Of a stretch of DNA of 64,000 nt, positions 33,415 through 43,100 are shown one piece after another. Where the stretch lies: assembly GCF_009495745.1 (NCBI RefSeq), contig NZ_WIDQ01000008.1, forward strand, positions 105,043-169,042, written 5' to 3'. This stretch comes from Niveispirillum sp. SYP-B3756 (GTDB taxonomy: Bacteria > Pseudomonadota > Alphaproteobacteria > Azospirillales > Azospirillaceae). A program made the translations under genes and the position numbers. Position 1 is the first letter of the stretch. Each line of letters opens with the position of its first letter. Below the pieces are notes generated by a model that saw only the letters and a program-made list of their open reading frames with translations, searched no databases and had not been told where the DNA came from.

Positions 33415-34482
33415 ATGTCGGCCGATCAACAGCTCTCATCCTTCATCCGCCACCGCTCCATCTGGCGCGGGGCGGATGATCGATCCCTGGTCCTGATCGA
33501 TCAGCGGGCCCTGCCCCAAAGGCTGGCGCTGCGCGCGGCTGCCTCGGTGGCGGATATTCTGGCGGCCATCCGGGAAGGCAGCGTGCAGGGGCCCGCCCGC
33601 CGCGCCGTGGCCGCCGCCTATGGGCTGGCCTTGGCGGCACGGCGCGACCCCGACATGGCGGCCGTGATGGCGGCTTTCTATACGCTGGCGGTACTGGATC
33701 ACCGCTGCCCCCTGCTGCGCGGGGCGCTGGACCGGGTGCGCGACGCGCTGGATATCAGCCCGCCGTCGGAACGGGCCGACAATGCCATGGCAGAGGCCGA
33801 CGCCATCGCGCAGGAGGATCAGGAGAACCATCTTTCCATCGGCCGCCACGCCCTGCCGCTGCTGCGGAGCGCGGACGAGGAAGGGGTTTCTACCCCCCTG
33901 ATGCTGGCCGCCCAGTCGGGCTGGCTGTCGGCCATGGGCTGGGGTGCTGCCACGGCCGCCTTGTTCCTGGCGCAGGAACAATATGATCTTTGGCAGATCA
34001 GCGGCGGCCGGATCTGGCAGGGCATAACGCCCCCCCTGCCCCCACCCCTGCCCCCACCCCTGGCCCTGACCACCAGCCCGCTGACCGCCTGGGAACTGGC
34101 AGAGGCGGGTATTGCCCATCGGCAACTGGATCAGGCCACCGCCTTGGCCCGGCTGGCGGCGGGGCCGGTCAGTGCTGTGTGGCTGGCAGTGGAGCGGGCC
34201 ACGCCCGCCGGCGATCTGGCGGTACGGCCGGATCAGGCGGCACTGGCGCAGGCCGCCAGCGCTGCCGGTGTGCCGGTCATCGCCTGCCTGACCGCCGGTG
34301 CCATCCATTGGCGGGCGGCCCGGCCCAGCGCCATTGCCGCCCCCGATCTGGCTTTATTGACCGCCGATATTGTCAGCCGGCTGGTGACGGAACGGGGCAT
34401 CTGCCGGCCGGATGCCGCCGCCCTGGCCGACCTGTTCCCCGAACAGCTCTCCCCCTTCGACGGGGCCGCCAACGAGGCTTGA
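33415..34482 (+). CDS. MtnA-like (eIF-2B alpha/methylthioribose-1-phosphate isomerase family) protein lacking catalytic residues
   Basis: A 355-residue protein with the MtnA order of motifs: LVLIDQRALPQRL and VADILAAIREGSVQGPARR near the N terminus, then AAAYGLALAARR. Where MtnA has a THCNAG motif with the catalytic Cys, this protein has LAAQSG (Ala in place of Cys); where MtnA has GADR with the catalytic Asp, it has AVERATPAGD (Glu in place of Asp). A PPLPPPLPPPL stretch is inserted between them. So it is probably inactive as an isomerase, a divergent paralogue or non-enzymatic relative. Ends near a REP-like hairpin. Confidence 0.7.
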   Translation: MSADQQLSSFIRHRSIWRGADDRSLVLIDQRALPQRLALRAAASVADILAAIREGSVQGPARRAVAAAYGLALAARRDPDMAAVMAAFYTLAVLDHRCPLLRGALDRVRDALDISPPSERADNAMAEADAIAQEDQENHLSIGRHALPLLRSADEEGVSTPLMLAAQSGWLSAMGWGAATAALFLAQEQYDLWQISGGRIWQGITPPLPPPLPPPLALTTSPLTAWELAEAGIAHRQLDQATALARLAAGPVSAVWLAVERATPAGDLAVRPDQAALAQAASAAGVPVIACLTAGAIHWRAARPSAIAAPDLALLTADIVSRLVTERGICRPDAAALADLFPEQLSPFDGAANEA

Positions 34483-34519
34483 GAGGCCTTCGGAATTACA
34501 ACGCCCTGACAATAAAATA

Positions 34520-34551
34520 ACCGTCATTCCCGCGCAGGCGGGAATAACGGT
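34520..34551. repeat. REP-like hairpin
   Basis: ACCGTCATTCCCGC and its partner (13 of 14 pairs) around GCAG. This CGTCATTCCCGC-type palindrome is frequent between genes in many proteobacteria. Here it lies between the convergent MtnA-like and rlmN genes, where it may also aid termination. Confidence 0.75.
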
Positions 34552-34629
34552 GGCGAATGACAGGTTATTGAATGAAATCAGGGTTTTCCAGCCGGGTATG
34601 GAGGGTTGGGGAAGCTCTCCTCAACCCCA

Positions 34630-35829
34630 TCACAGCGCCAGGGCCGCTTCCTTGGCGGCGATCTGGGCGGCATATTCGGCCGCCAGGATCTTGTGCTGCT
34701 CCAACTGGGCGGAACGCTGGGAGGCGCTCGCCCTCTGGCTCTCGCTCTTCAACTGACCGCAGGCGGCCAGGATATCGTCGCCACGCGGGCGGCGGATCGG
34801 GCTGGCATAGCCGGCCTCGTTCAGATAATCGCTGAACTTCTCAATCTGGTCCCAATCGCTGCGTTCAAACGGCGAGCCGGGCCAGGGGTTGAAGGGGATC
34901 AGGTTGATCTTGGAGGGAATGCCGCGGATCAGGCGCACCAGCTCGCGCGCGTCCGCCATGCTGTCATTCACGCCCTTCAGCATCACATATTCCCAGGTGC
35001 AGCGCCGGGCATTGTTCAGGCCCGGATATGTCCGCACCGCTTCCATCAATTCCTTGATCGGGTATTTGCGGTTGATGGGCACGATACGGTCGCGCAGCTC
35101 ATCATTCACCGCGTGCAGGGAAACGGCGAGGTTGACGCCCAATTCCGCGCCCGCCCGCTTCATCATCGGCACCACACCCGACGTAGACAGGGTGATGCGC
35201 CGCTTGGAGATGGAGATACCTTCCCCATCCATGATGATCTTCAAGGCCTTGGCGACATTGTCGTAATTATAGAGCGGCTCCCCCATGCCCATCATGACGA
35301 TGTTGGAGAGCATCCGGCCATCCGGCGGGCTCGGCCATTCGCCCAGATCGTCGCGGGCCAGCATCACCTGACCGACAATTTCATCCGCCGTCAGGTTGCG
35401 CACCAGGCGCTGGGTGCCCGTATGGCAGAAACGGCAGGTCAGCGTGCAGCCGACCTGGGAGGAGACGCACAGCGTGCCGCGATCTTCCTCCGGGATGTGG
35501 ACGGCCTCCACCTCCTGCCCGTCATGAAAGCGGCAGAGCCACTTGCGCGTACCATCTTCCGACAGCAGGGCCTTCATCGGGATGGGCCGGTCGACGACGA
35601 AATGCGCCGCCAGCTTTTCCCGCGCCGGCTTGGCCAGCGTCGACATCTGCGCGAAATCGGTGGTGCCGCGATGGTAGATCCAGTGCCAGACCTGCCGCGC
35701 GCGGAACTTTTCGAAACCGGCGGCAACCAGCGTTGCCTCCAGCTCTTCGCGGGAAAGCCCAACAAGATTGGTCAGCCCGTCCGCGCGGGGGGCGGCGGCG
35801 AACTTGTCGCTGTGATTTTCGATACCCAT
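34630..35829 (-). CDS. rlmN: Dual-specificity 23S rRNA/tRNA adenine C2-methyltransferase (radical SAM)
   Basis: A 399-residue radical SAM enzyme methylating A2503 of 23S rRNA and A37 of some tRNAs. The cluster-binding CxxxCxxC is in [14 protein letters not shown], and the C-terminal resolving cysteine in [27 protein letters not shown] is another RlmN motif. The ATG at 35829 follows 13 codons of less plausible extension. Monocistronic, about 105 bases from the next gene. Confidence 0.96.
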   Translation of the reverse strand: MGIENHSDKFAAAPRADGLTNLVGLSREELEATLVAAGFEKFRARQVWHWIYHRGTTDFAQMSTLAKPAREKLAAHFVVDRPIPMKALLSEDGTRKWLCRFHDGQEVEAVHIPEEDRGTLCVSSQVGCTLTCRFCHTGTQRLVRNLTADEIVGQVMLARDDLGEWPSPPDGRMLSNIVMMGMGEPLYNYDNVAKALKIIMDGEGISISKRRITLSTSGVVPMMKRAGAELGVNLAVSLHAVNDELRDRIVPINRKYPIKELMEAVRTYPGLNNARRCTWEYVMLKGVNDSMADARELVRLIRGIPSKINLIPFNPWPGSPFERSDWDQIEKFSDYLNEAGYASPIRRPRGDDILAACGQLKSESQRASASQRSAQLEQHKILAAEYAAQIAAKEAALAL

Positions 35830-35934
35830 GATGTGCCGATAGATGGGGCAGAAAGCGCCTTCTGTCAAAGGCGCAGCCGGTCAGGGTGCCTTGCAGGCGC
35901 TGCGGGGCGGGCACCACCCCGCCCCGCAGCCCCG

Positions 35935-36438
35935 TCAATCATCGCCCGGCAGGTAATGGCCCAGCGACAGGAAATTTTCCCGGGTCGGCTTGTCCACCGC
36001 CAGCCCGCGCGCCAGTACCGCCTCGGCCACCCGGGCGGCGATGGCATCGAAACCTTCCAGCTGGCTTTCCAGCGCCAATCGCCGGCCACCCCCGGCCAGC
36101 ACCAGACGCATCCAGCCACCGGACCGGTCACGTTTGGTTGCGTAATATTTCAGGCTGACCTTGTCCAGCACCGCCCAGTCAATGCGCCGCTGCCACAGGC
36201 CGGTAACCTGCAGGCCCGCCGCATCCACCCGGATGGTTTCCACCTGCCGGGCCAGGGTGCGCAGGGCGAAGACCAGGAACAGGAAGGCCACCGCACCCAG
36301 CGGCACCGCAATGACCGGGTGCGGGGTGACCACCAGGAACGGCCCGCCAGACAGGACCAACCCCGCCGCCGCGCGCAGACCATCGGCCTTTTGCGTGTCG
36401 GCGGGGTAGCGGGCAATGATGCTGCCCTCCACCATCAC
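35935..36438 (-). CDS. Two-helix membrane protein of unknown function
   Basis: A 167-residue protein with two adjacent hydrophobic segments at about residues 25-60 (LVLSGGPFLVVTPHPVIAV, then GAVAFLFLVFALRTL) and a cytoplasmic C-terminal domain (VETIRVDAAGLQVTGLW, later LESQLEGFDAIAARVAEAVLARG) that resembles PH-like domains of small membrane proteins. Its ATG overlaps the stop of the S9 peptidase gene by four bases, so the two are translationally coupled. Unrecognised. Confidence 0.75.
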   Translation of the reverse strand: MMVEGSIIARYPADTQKADGLRAAAGLVLSGGPFLVVTPHPVIAVPLGAVAFLFLVFALRTLARQVETIRVDAAGLQVTGLWQRRIDWAVLDKVSLKYYATKRDRSGGWMRLVLAGGGRRLALESQLEGFDAIAARVAEAVLARGLAVDKPTRENFLSLGHYLPGDD

Positions 36439-38669
36439 TGGCTGATGCCGTGGCTGCGCAGGATGAAGGCCTGGGACAAGGCCACCTCCTTCAGCTTGTC
36501 GAAGCGACCCTTGGAACCGCCATGGCCGGCGGTCATCTCCGTCTTCAGCAGCACCACATTATCATCCGTCTTCATCACCCGCAGCCGGGCCGCCCATTTG
36601 GCCGGTTCCCAATAGGTGACGCGGTAATCATTCAGCCCCGCCGTGATCAGCAGCGGCGGATAGGGCCGTTTGGCCACATTGTCATAGGGGCTGTAGGTCT
36701 TCATGACCTTATAGACAGCCTCGTCATTGGGATTGCCCCATTCCGGGTAATCGCTGGCGGTCAGTGGCAGCGTATCGTCGAACAGGGTGTTCAGCACATC
36801 GACGAACGGTACATGCGCCACCGCCCCGGCGAACATGCCATCGGACGCCATGTTCAGCACCGCCCCCATCAAGGTACCGCCAGCCGAACCGCCCTCAATG
36901 GAGATATGGCCGGGGCTGCTATAGCCCTGGTTCACCAGGAACTGCGCCACATCGATGAAATCATGGAAGGTGTTGGGCTTGTTCAGCACCCGGCCGGCAT
37001 CGTGCCAGGGGCGGCCCATTTCCTCGCCCCCGCGAATATGGGCGATGGCATAGGCGAAGCCACGATCCAGCAGGCCGATGCGGGCGCTGGAGAAGCTGGG
37101 GTCAATGGCGATGGAATAGGAACCATAGCCATAGAGATGCAGCGGCGCCTTGCCGTCCTTCTTGAAATCCTTGCGGTAGACGATGGAGACGGGGATCAGC
37201 GTGCCATCCCGCGCCGGCGCCATCAGGCTTTCCGACGTATAGAGCGTGGGATCATAGCCGCTGGGGATTTCCTGCACCTTGCGGGTGGTCAGGCTGCGGG
37301 CGGTCAGGTCGTAATCATAGGTGGTGGGTGGCGTGACCAGCGAATTATAGCGCAGGCGAATCGTGCCGGTGTCATAAACCTCGTTATTCGCCGCCGCCAC
37401 GGCGAAGGCGGCATCGGGGAAGGCGATCGTATGGGTGTCGCCCTTGGCATCGCGCACCCAGACCTGCTGGTTGCCATCCTGGCGGCCGAACACCACCAGC
37501 CAATCCTTCAGCGCCAGCAGGCCGGTCAGATATTGCCGGTCAGAGGCGGGCATCACCTCCTGCCAGTTCTTTTCCGACCAGTCGGTCAGCGGCGCCTTCA
37601 CCAGCCGGAAATTCAGGTGCTTGTCATTTGTCAGAATCCACAGCGTATCGCCTTGGTCGGCCACGCTATACAGGTGGTTGTCCCGGCGGGGGATCACGAC
37701 CTTGGGCTTGGCATCGGGCTGATCGGCTGGGATCAGCATGGTTTCGCTGGCCACCAGCGTGCCGCTGCCGATTTCAATGAAACGGCCGGACTGGCTGGCG
37801 GAAATACCCACCCACCAGGACGGGTCTTTTTCCTCATAAACCTCAACATCCGTGTCATTGGCGGCACCCAGCGTGTGGCGCAGCACCTTTTTCGGCCGCT
37901 GATTCTCATCGCGCAGCACATAGAACAGGGTCTTGTTGTCCGCCGCCCAGACGATGGAACCGGACGTGCCGGGGATGGGCTGGCCGATCAGTTCCCCCGT
38001 CGTCAGATCCTTGACCACCAGGGCGAAATCCTCCGACCCGCTATCATCATAGCTATAGGCGAGGTAGCGCCCGTCGGGGCTGGGTTCAAACCCACCCAGG
38101 TCGAAGAAGCCCTTGCCCGCCGCCAGTTGATTGACATCCAGGATGACCGTCTCGCTGCCTTCCGCCGCCTCCTGCGGGCGGCGGACAAAGACCGGATGGT
38201 CCTGGCCAGCAGAATAGCGACCCTGATAGATGTAATCGCCCTGGCGATAAGGCACACCCGTGTCGTCTTCCTTGACCCGACCCTTTAATTCGGCGAACAG
38301 CTTGGCACGCAAGCCATCCTCCTCCTTGCCCATCACCTGCTCGGTATAGTTGTTTTCTGCCTTCAGGTAATCCAGCACCGCCGGGTCGTCGACCTTGGGA
38401 TAGGAGCGGTCACGCAGCCAGTCATACGGGTCGATATAGGTGTCACCATGGCGGACATGTTCCACCGGAACCTGTTTGGCAACGGGGGGGGCGGGGAAAT
38501 TACCTTGCTTCAGCGGCGACAGCGCGGTGGCCGGGGGATTGTGATCGGCGGACATCTCAGCCTGCTTGTTCGGGGTCAGGATATAGGCCGTGGCGACACC
38601 CGCCACCAGCACGGCAAACAGGGCGAGAACCGCCGGTTTGCCTTTATTGCCACGCGTCGAACCTGACAT
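36435..38669 (-). CDS. ptrB: Oligopeptidase B, prolyl oligopeptidase family S9A
   Basis: A 744-residue serine peptidase. N-terminal seven-bladed propeller (about residues 60-470), C-terminal alpha/beta hydrolase with nucleophile in IEGGSAGGTLMG, Asp in ITAGLNDYRV and His in MTAGHGGSKG. The family cleaves oligopeptides after basic residues. A membrane anchor or signal is likely: residues 10-30 are hydrophobic (AVLALFAVLVAGVATAYIL), so the enzyme may be periplasmic rather than cytoplasmic. Coupled to the downstream membrane protein gene. Confidence 0.92.
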   Translation of the reverse strand: MSGSTRGNKGKPAVLALFAVLVAGVATAYILTPNKQAEMSADHNPPATALSPLKQGNFPAPPVAKQVPVEHVRHGDTYIDPYDWLRDRSYPKVDDPAVLDYLKAENNYTEQVMGKEEDGLRAKLFAELKGRVKEDDTGVPYRQGDYIYQGRYSAGQDHPVFVRRPQEAAEGSETVILDVNQLAAGKGFFDLGGFEPSPDGRYLAYSYDDSGSEDFALVVKDLTTGELIGQPIPGTSGSIVWAADNKTLFYVLRDENQRPKKVLRHTLGAANDTDVEVYEEKDPSWWVGISASQSGRFIEIGSGTLVASETMLIPADQPDAKPKVVIPRRDNHLYSVADQGDTLWILTNDKHLNFRLVKAPLTDWSEKNWQEVMPASDRQYLTGLLALKDWLVVFGRQDGNQQVWVRDAKGDTHTIAFPDAAFAVAAANNEVYDTGTIRLRYNSLVTPPTTYDYDLTARSLTTRKVQEIPSGYDPTLYTSESLMAPARDGTLIPVSIVYRKDFKKDGKAPLHLYGYGSYSIAIDPSFSSARIGLLDRGFAYAIAHIRGGEEMGRPWHDAGRVLNKPNTFHDFIDVAQFLVNQGYSSPGHISIEGGSAGGTLMGAVLNMASDGMFAGAVAHVPFVDVLNTLFDDTLPLTASDYPEWGNPNDEAVYKVMKTYSPYDNVAKRPYPPLLITAGLNDYRVTYWEPAKWAARLRVMKTDDNVVLLKTEMTAGHGGSKGRFDKLKEVALSQAFILRSHGISQ

Positions 38670-38953
38670 GCTGATCCCCTTGGGTGGATGAAGGGGGACA
38701 GGATATGCGCGTCACCGGCATCCCGCCAGTGCCTTGCCAAAGCAAGAAAATTTCCTTCCCTTTCGCTTCCCGCCCCATGCTGCATGGCGATAATAAGAAC
38801 AAGCATTTCAGGAAAATTCGGCTATACTCCCTCCGGATTACAGATTGCATACAATCGTCGCGGCAACAGCGCTTCTGGAACGGCGGGGGAACAACCTGCT
38901 GGATGCAAGGGCTGGAATGGACGCGCAGGCACCAACCGGTTGGGGGATTATCG

Positions 38954-40531
38954 GTGGACGGGGTTGAGGATGATTTCCTGTTCGCGGAAGATGGGTCGCT
39001 GCGCGCGCCAACCCCTGCCGCCGCTTCCCCGGTTTCAGCCGTGCTGGCCCCCTGGCGGGTGCTGATCGTCGATGATGACGAAGAGGTGCATAGCGTCACC
39101 CGCTATGCCCTGCGCAAGGTCAATTTCCGCAACCGACCGCTGGAACTGATTTCTGCCTTTTCTGCCGCCCAGGCGCTGACCATCCTGAAAGCGCAACCAG
39201 ACATGGCGCTGGTGCTGCTGGATGTGGTGATGGAAACCGACGATGCCGGGTTGCGGTTGGTACGGGCCATCCGCGATGATCTGGGCAATCACACCGTCCG
39301 GTTGATCCTGCGCACCGGCCAGCCCGGCCAGGCGCCGGAAGAGCGGGTGATCGTCGATTACGATGTCAATGATTACAAGGCCAAGACGGAGCTGACGGCG
39401 CAGAAGCTGTTCACGACCGTTATCGCGGCCCTGCGTGCCTTTGACGATATCGTTGCCATCGAAACCAACCGGCATAGCCTACGCCGGATGATCGCCCTTG
39501 ATGACCGGCTGCGTCCAGACATGGGGCTGGAAGCCTATGCCCATACGGTACTGGAACAAACCGGTCTTATCCTGGGGGCTGGGATTGATGGGTTGATCTG
39601 CGCGGTGGAGCCCGATGGCGGTGATCAAGCTGATAGGCCGCGTTACCGTCCCGTGGCGGCCAGCGGTGCCTGGGCCGGAGAGGTGCGACCCCTGTCGGGC
39701 GCGCTGCTGCATCAGGCGCTTGCCGCCTTGGAGGCCTCCCGCCAGACGGGGGCGGAGGGGCAGCGTGCCTGGCTTTATCTGCCCAGCCCCGATGGCAGCC
39801 TGTTCCTGACCTTGCTGGATTCCAGCCGTCCGCTGGGTCCGCTGGATTGTGACCTGCTGAGCGTGCTGGCGGCCAAGGTGGCGGCGGGTCTGGCCAATAT
39901 CGTGCTGTATGAAAAACTGCGCCAGGTGAATGCCGATCTGCGCAGCATGACCCAGACGCTGGAAAGCCGTGTGGCTGAACGCACGCATGAGCTGATGGAG
40001 GCGAATGCCAAGCTGGAACGGCTGGCCAGCATCGACAGCCTGACGGGCATCATGAACCGCCGCTGCTTCATGGAACATGCCTTGCAGGAATGTGAGCGGG
40101 CCGGGCGTTATCACCGCCAGCTTTCCCTGCTGCTGATCGATCTGGACCGGTTCAAGCTGGTGAATGACAATCACGGCCATGCCGCCGGCGATACGGTAAT
40201 CCGCCAGGCGGTGGAACGGGCCGCCAGTGTGCTGCGCAGCAATGATTGCATTGCCCGCTATGGCGGGGAAGAACTGGTGGTTCTGCTGCCTGAAACCGAG
40301 CTGGATATGGCCGAACGCGTGGCCGAACGCGTGCGCCAGGCCATTGGCGCCACGCCCATCCCGCATGAAAATGTCTCCATCCCGCTGACCGCCAGCATCG
40401 GCGTGGCCGAATGGTGCGGGGAGGTGGAAAGCCTGGACCAGTTGCTGGACCGGGCCGATCAGGCGCTTTATGCCGCCAAGCAGGGCGGCCGTGATCGGGT
40501 GGAACTGGCACGGATGACGCTGGCGCGATAG
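38954..40531 (+). CDS. Response regulator diguanylate cyclase (REC-DUF3369-GGDEF)
   Basis: A 525-residue regulator. The receiver domain begins VLIVDDDEEVHSVTRYAL near residue 35 and has LVLLDVVM with the phospho-acceptor Asp. DUF3369 follows (residues 190-340), then a coiled segment (LRQVNADLRSMTQTLE) and a GGDEF domain with the active-site sequence GGEEL. An RxxD inhibitory site (RSND) stands five residues before it, so c-di-GMP feedback is expected. The GTG at 38954 has GGGGGA upstream and gives the usual N terminus; ATGs up to 38684 are in frame and may be annotated instead. Confidence 0.85.
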   Translation: MDGVEDDFLFAEDGSLRAPTPAAASPVSAVLAPWRVLIVDDDEEVHSVTRYALRKVNFRNRPLELISAFSAAQALTILKAQPDMALVLLDVVMETDDAGLRLVRAIRDDLGNHTVRLILRTGQPGQAPEERVIVDYDVNDYKAKTELTAQKLFTTVIAALRAFDDIVAIETNRHSLRRMIALDDRLRPDMGLEAYAHTVLEQTGLILGAGIDGLICAVEPDGGDQADRPRYRPVAASGAWAGEVRPLSGALLHQALAALEASRQTGAEGQRAWLYLPSPDGSLFLTLLDSSRPLGPLDCDLLSVLAAKVAAGLANIVLYEKLRQVNADLRSMTQTLESRVAERTHELMEANAKLERLASIDSLTGIMNRRCFMEHALQECERAGRYHRQLSLLLIDLDRFKLVNDNHGHAAGDTVIRQAVERAASVLRSNDCIARYGGEELVVLLPETELDMAERVAERVRQAIGATPIPHENVSIPLTASIGVAEWCGEVESLDQLLDRADQALYAAKQGGRDRVELARMTLAR

Positions 40532-40552
40532 CCGGGGCGGCATCAGGGAACG

Positions 40553-40596
40553 CGAAATCTCCCCGGATCGGTCACGATCAAGGGAGATTGGTATCA
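40553..40596. repeat. Hairpin of the TTGGTAT repeat family
   Basis: AATCTCCC and GGGAGATT bracket a central GGATCGGTCACGATC, and the 3' flank is TTGGTATCA. The first 30 bases of the window (GATCGTGACCGATCCAGGGAGATTGG) match its reverse complement closely. Lies between the diguanylate cyclase gene and a small convergent gene. Confidence 0.6.
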
Positions 40597-40821
40597 TTCC
40601 CCGCGTAGCATCTGGCGGATGGCCTGGGCCAGCAGCTGATAGGGATCATCGCCGCGCGCCTTGGCGGCCTCCTGCAGCTTTTCGCGCAGCCGGCTGTCGG
40701 TGGCCTGCCGGCGCAACCGTTCCAGCTCCGCTGCTTTCAACCGGTCGTCAAAAGCCCCGCCACCAATTTCGGTGGCGGGACTGGACGAGCGGGGCGGGCT
40801 GGGTGGCGGCTTTTTAGTCAT
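40594..40821 (-). CDS. Small hypothetical protein
   Basis: A 75-residue, Lys/Arg/Gln-rich protein. Its first 20 residues are Pro/Ser-rich and the rest is helical, with regular heptads (AELERLRRQATDSRLREKLQEA), suggesting a short coiled coil. Unrecognised. Twelve bases upstream on the same strand ends the GIN-domain gene, so they may be co-transcribed. Moderate confidence because the start is soft and there is no family. Confidence 0.5.
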   Translation of the reverse strand: MTKKPPPSPPRSSSPATEIGGGAFDDRLKAAELERLRRQATDSRLREKLQEAAKARGDDPYQLLAQAIRQMLRGE

Positions 40822-40833
40822 GGCCGGGAAGGC

Positions 40834-42087
40834 TCATTCCCCGACATGGATGCTGCCGCTGCCACTGCTGTTGAACTGGGTATTGCCTTCCTTGCGGGCG
40901 ATATGCACAGAACCGGAGCCGCTGGCATTGATGCGCGGGTTGACGGCGGTACCGTCGAACCGCACTTCGCCCGCACCGCTGAGATTGACATCCAGCGGTT
41001 CCGCCCGGCCTTCGGTAATCCCCAGCTTGCCGGCACCGGAGAAATCCACCTTCACCGGGCCATTGACCCGGTTGATATTCACGTCGGCATAGCCGGGAAT
41101 GCTGATCTTGGTGGCATCATTCACCCGGTCCACCGACACTTCGCCATGGCCATTAACCTCCAGTGCCAGTGTTTCCGCCCGGCCGATGGCAAGGGAGCCG
41201 GACCCCTGGATGGCGGCCTTCAGCGGCCCATCCACCCGGTCAATGGAAACTGACCCGGTTTCCAGCAGGGTGATGTCGGCGGGACCGACGCGGTCGGCGG
41301 AAACATCCCCCCGCCGCATCCGCAGCTTCACCGGTGCGTTGGTCCGGCCATCGATGCTGATATCACCCACATGGTCCATCACGCTGATGGCAGCGGATTC
41401 TGGCAGGGTGAGATGGATGCTGCCCGGCGTGCCATTGCCCTGGCTGATGGTCAGCAGCCCATCCTTCAGGGTCGTGCGCACACCCTGGGCGCCATCTTCT
41501 ACGTCCAGGCTGATCTTGTCGTTGCGGTTGGAGATGGCGATCGTCACATCACCGGTCAGATTGATCAGGGAAATCCCCTGGGGCGCATCAAAACTGGCCT
41601 TGGATACCCCGTCCTGGCTGCTGCCGACGGTGGCGGCGGCGATCTTGGCATCGATGCGGGCTTCGGCGGCCCGCAGCCCCTTGTCCACGGCATCCGGGAT
41701 ATTGCCGCTGGCGCTGCGCATACTTTCACGCGCGGCGGCCAAGCCCTGGCGGGCGGCGTGCAAGGCTTCCAGCTGGGTGGCGTTGCGGTCAATTTCCCGC
41801 TGTGCCCGTTCCATGGCCCGCTCAACGGCGCGCTGATCGAAATGCGGCATGGGTGCGGCGGGGGCCGCTGGCGCTGTGGGGGGAACCGGTGGCACCGGCG
41901 CTTCCGGGCCATCATCATTGATGGTGATCTTGAAGCTTTTGTGGTCTCCCCCATCCTCATTACGGCTGTCGCCGGCGGCCAGGCCCCAGCCGATAATGCC
42001 AAGGGCGACAAGCACGGCGGCAATGCCGCCGGCAGGAATGCCGGGGGTCAGGCGCGGGCGGGCAATGGTGGAGGGGGAGCCATCCAT
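40834..42087 (-). CDS. GIN/DUF2807-type putative adhesin-head protein
   Basis: A 417-residue protein with one membrane helix near residues 20-40 (AAVLVALGIIGWGLAAG), a helical segment (VERAMERAQREIDRNATQLEAL) and a long C-terminal beta-repeat region: ITIRVNGPVKVDFSGAGKLGI-type turns (each unit carries a short SGxG or NGxG loop, e.g. ASGSGSVHI, SSGSGSIHV, NGHGEVSV). This is the DUF2807 pattern seen in bactofilin-like and adhesin-head domains; the role in bacteria is not defined. Start at 42087 has AGGA upstream; another ATG lies seven codons earlier. Confidence 0.72.
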   Translation of the reverse strand: MDGSPSTIARPRLTPGIPAGGIAAVLVALGIIGWGLAAGDSRNEDGGDHKSFKITINDDGPEAPVPPVPPTAPAAPAAPMPHFDQRAVERAMERAQREIDRNATQLEALHAARQGLAAARESMRSASGNIPDAVDKGLRAAEARIDAKIAAATVGSSQDGVSKASFDAPQGISLINLTGDVTIAISNRNDKISLDVEDGAQGVRTTLKDGLLTISQGNGTPGSIHLTLPESAAISVMDHVGDISIDGRTNAPVKLRMRRGDVSADRVGPADITLLETGSVSIDRVDGPLKAAIQGSGSLAIGRAETLALEVNGHGEVSVDRVNDATKISIPGYADVNINRVNGPVKVDFSGAGKLGITEGRAEPLDVNLSGAGEVRFDGTAVNPRINASGSGSVHIARKEGNTQFNSSGSGSIHVGE

Positions 42088-42226
42088 GGGACGTATCCTG
42101 CGTGTCATTGGTTCGCTGTCTTCCCTTCGACTATGCGGCCCGCCGCCGCCCCTGTCCGCCGCGTTTGCACCGGCGTTACAATTTTCTGCACCCCGTTTAC
42201 AAGCGCGGCGGCCTGTTACAGACGGG

Positions 42227-43060
42227 TCAATTCTTCATATGCCAGCCGATAGCATAAAGCCGCCCGGCCAGGGCGTAGAGTAACGCCGTCACGCCCGTGA
42301 CCACCAGTGCCGAGAGGGCGGGATCCTGATGGCTGGCCCCCATCATGGCGTAGCGGAACCCATCCATGGCATAGAAGATCGGGTTGGACTGCACCAGATG
42401 GGCGAAGAAGGGCGGCATCCCCGCCACCGGGGCGAACACGCCCGACAGAAAGGAAAGCGGCGTGAACAGGAAGGTAAAGTAAGCCGCCATATGGTCCCAT
42501 TTGGTGGAAGCCAGCCCCGTCAACAGCCCGCAGGCCGCCATCAGCAGCCCGGCCAAGGCGGCAAACAGCACGGCCAGCCCCGGATGGGCCACCGGCTGCG
42601 GCCAGATCAGCAGCGATCCGAACCAGACGAACAGCCCGCTGACCAACCCCGCCGACATGCCGGTGATGGCATAGGCGGGCACCACCTCCCGCGCGCCGAT
42701 CGGGGCCATCAGCTGGTCCAGCACATGGCCTTCGATCTTGCCATAAAGCAGGGAGAAGCCGGTATTTTCCGCCGCGCGCATCAGGATGGACAGCATCACC
42801 AGACCGGGCACCAGAAAGGACAGCACGGCATCGCCTTCCGGCGTACCGCGCTGCGGCCCCAGCCCGAACAGGAAACAGACGAAATAGATCACCGCCATCA
42901 GGGCCGGGGCGACGATGATCATCGCTGCCATCTTCCACACCCGCCGCATCTCCTTGCCCAGCAGGGTCAGGAAGGCGCGGGTATGGAAGGCCGGCACCAT
43001 GCGGTTGATGGCGGCGTTGAAGGCACCAGCCGGCCGGCTGGCAATGCTGTCCAGCGACAT
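42227..43060 (-). CDS. ABC-2 type transporter permease
   Basis: A 277-residue integral membrane protein with about six hydrophobic segments. KWDHMAAYFTFLFTPLSFLSGVF is shared with its upstream neighbour, as is the region MAPIGAREVVPAYAI. ABC-2 permeases of this kind export polysaccharide, lipids, drugs or heme-linked compounds. It lies 40 bases after the other permease gene. No ATP-binding protein gene is adjacent, so the pair would need an ATPase encoded elsewhere. Confidence 0.88.
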   Translation of the reverse strand: MSLDSIASRPAGAFNAAINRMVPAFHTRAFLTLLGKEMRRVWKMAAMIIVAPALMAVIYFVCFLFGLGPQRGTPEGDAVLSFLVPGLVMLSILMRAAENTGFSLLYGKIEGHVLDQLMAPIGAREVVPAYAITGMSAGLVSGLFVWFGSLLIWPQPVAHPGLAVLFAALAGLLMAACGLLTGLASTKWDHMAAYFTFLFTPLSFLSGVFAPVAGMPPFFAHLVQSNPIFYAMDGFRYAMMGASHQDPALSALVVTGVTALLYALAGRLYAIGWHMKN

Positions 43061-43100
43061 CGGGCTCGTCTCCGTCAGGTTTCCGGATGGGGTCAGGCGA

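Noticed and set aside
34606..38288. Two long plus-strand frames antisense to rlmN and the oligopeptidase gene
   Set aside because: rlmN and ptrB have intact catalytic motifs on the other strand; the antisense frames have none.
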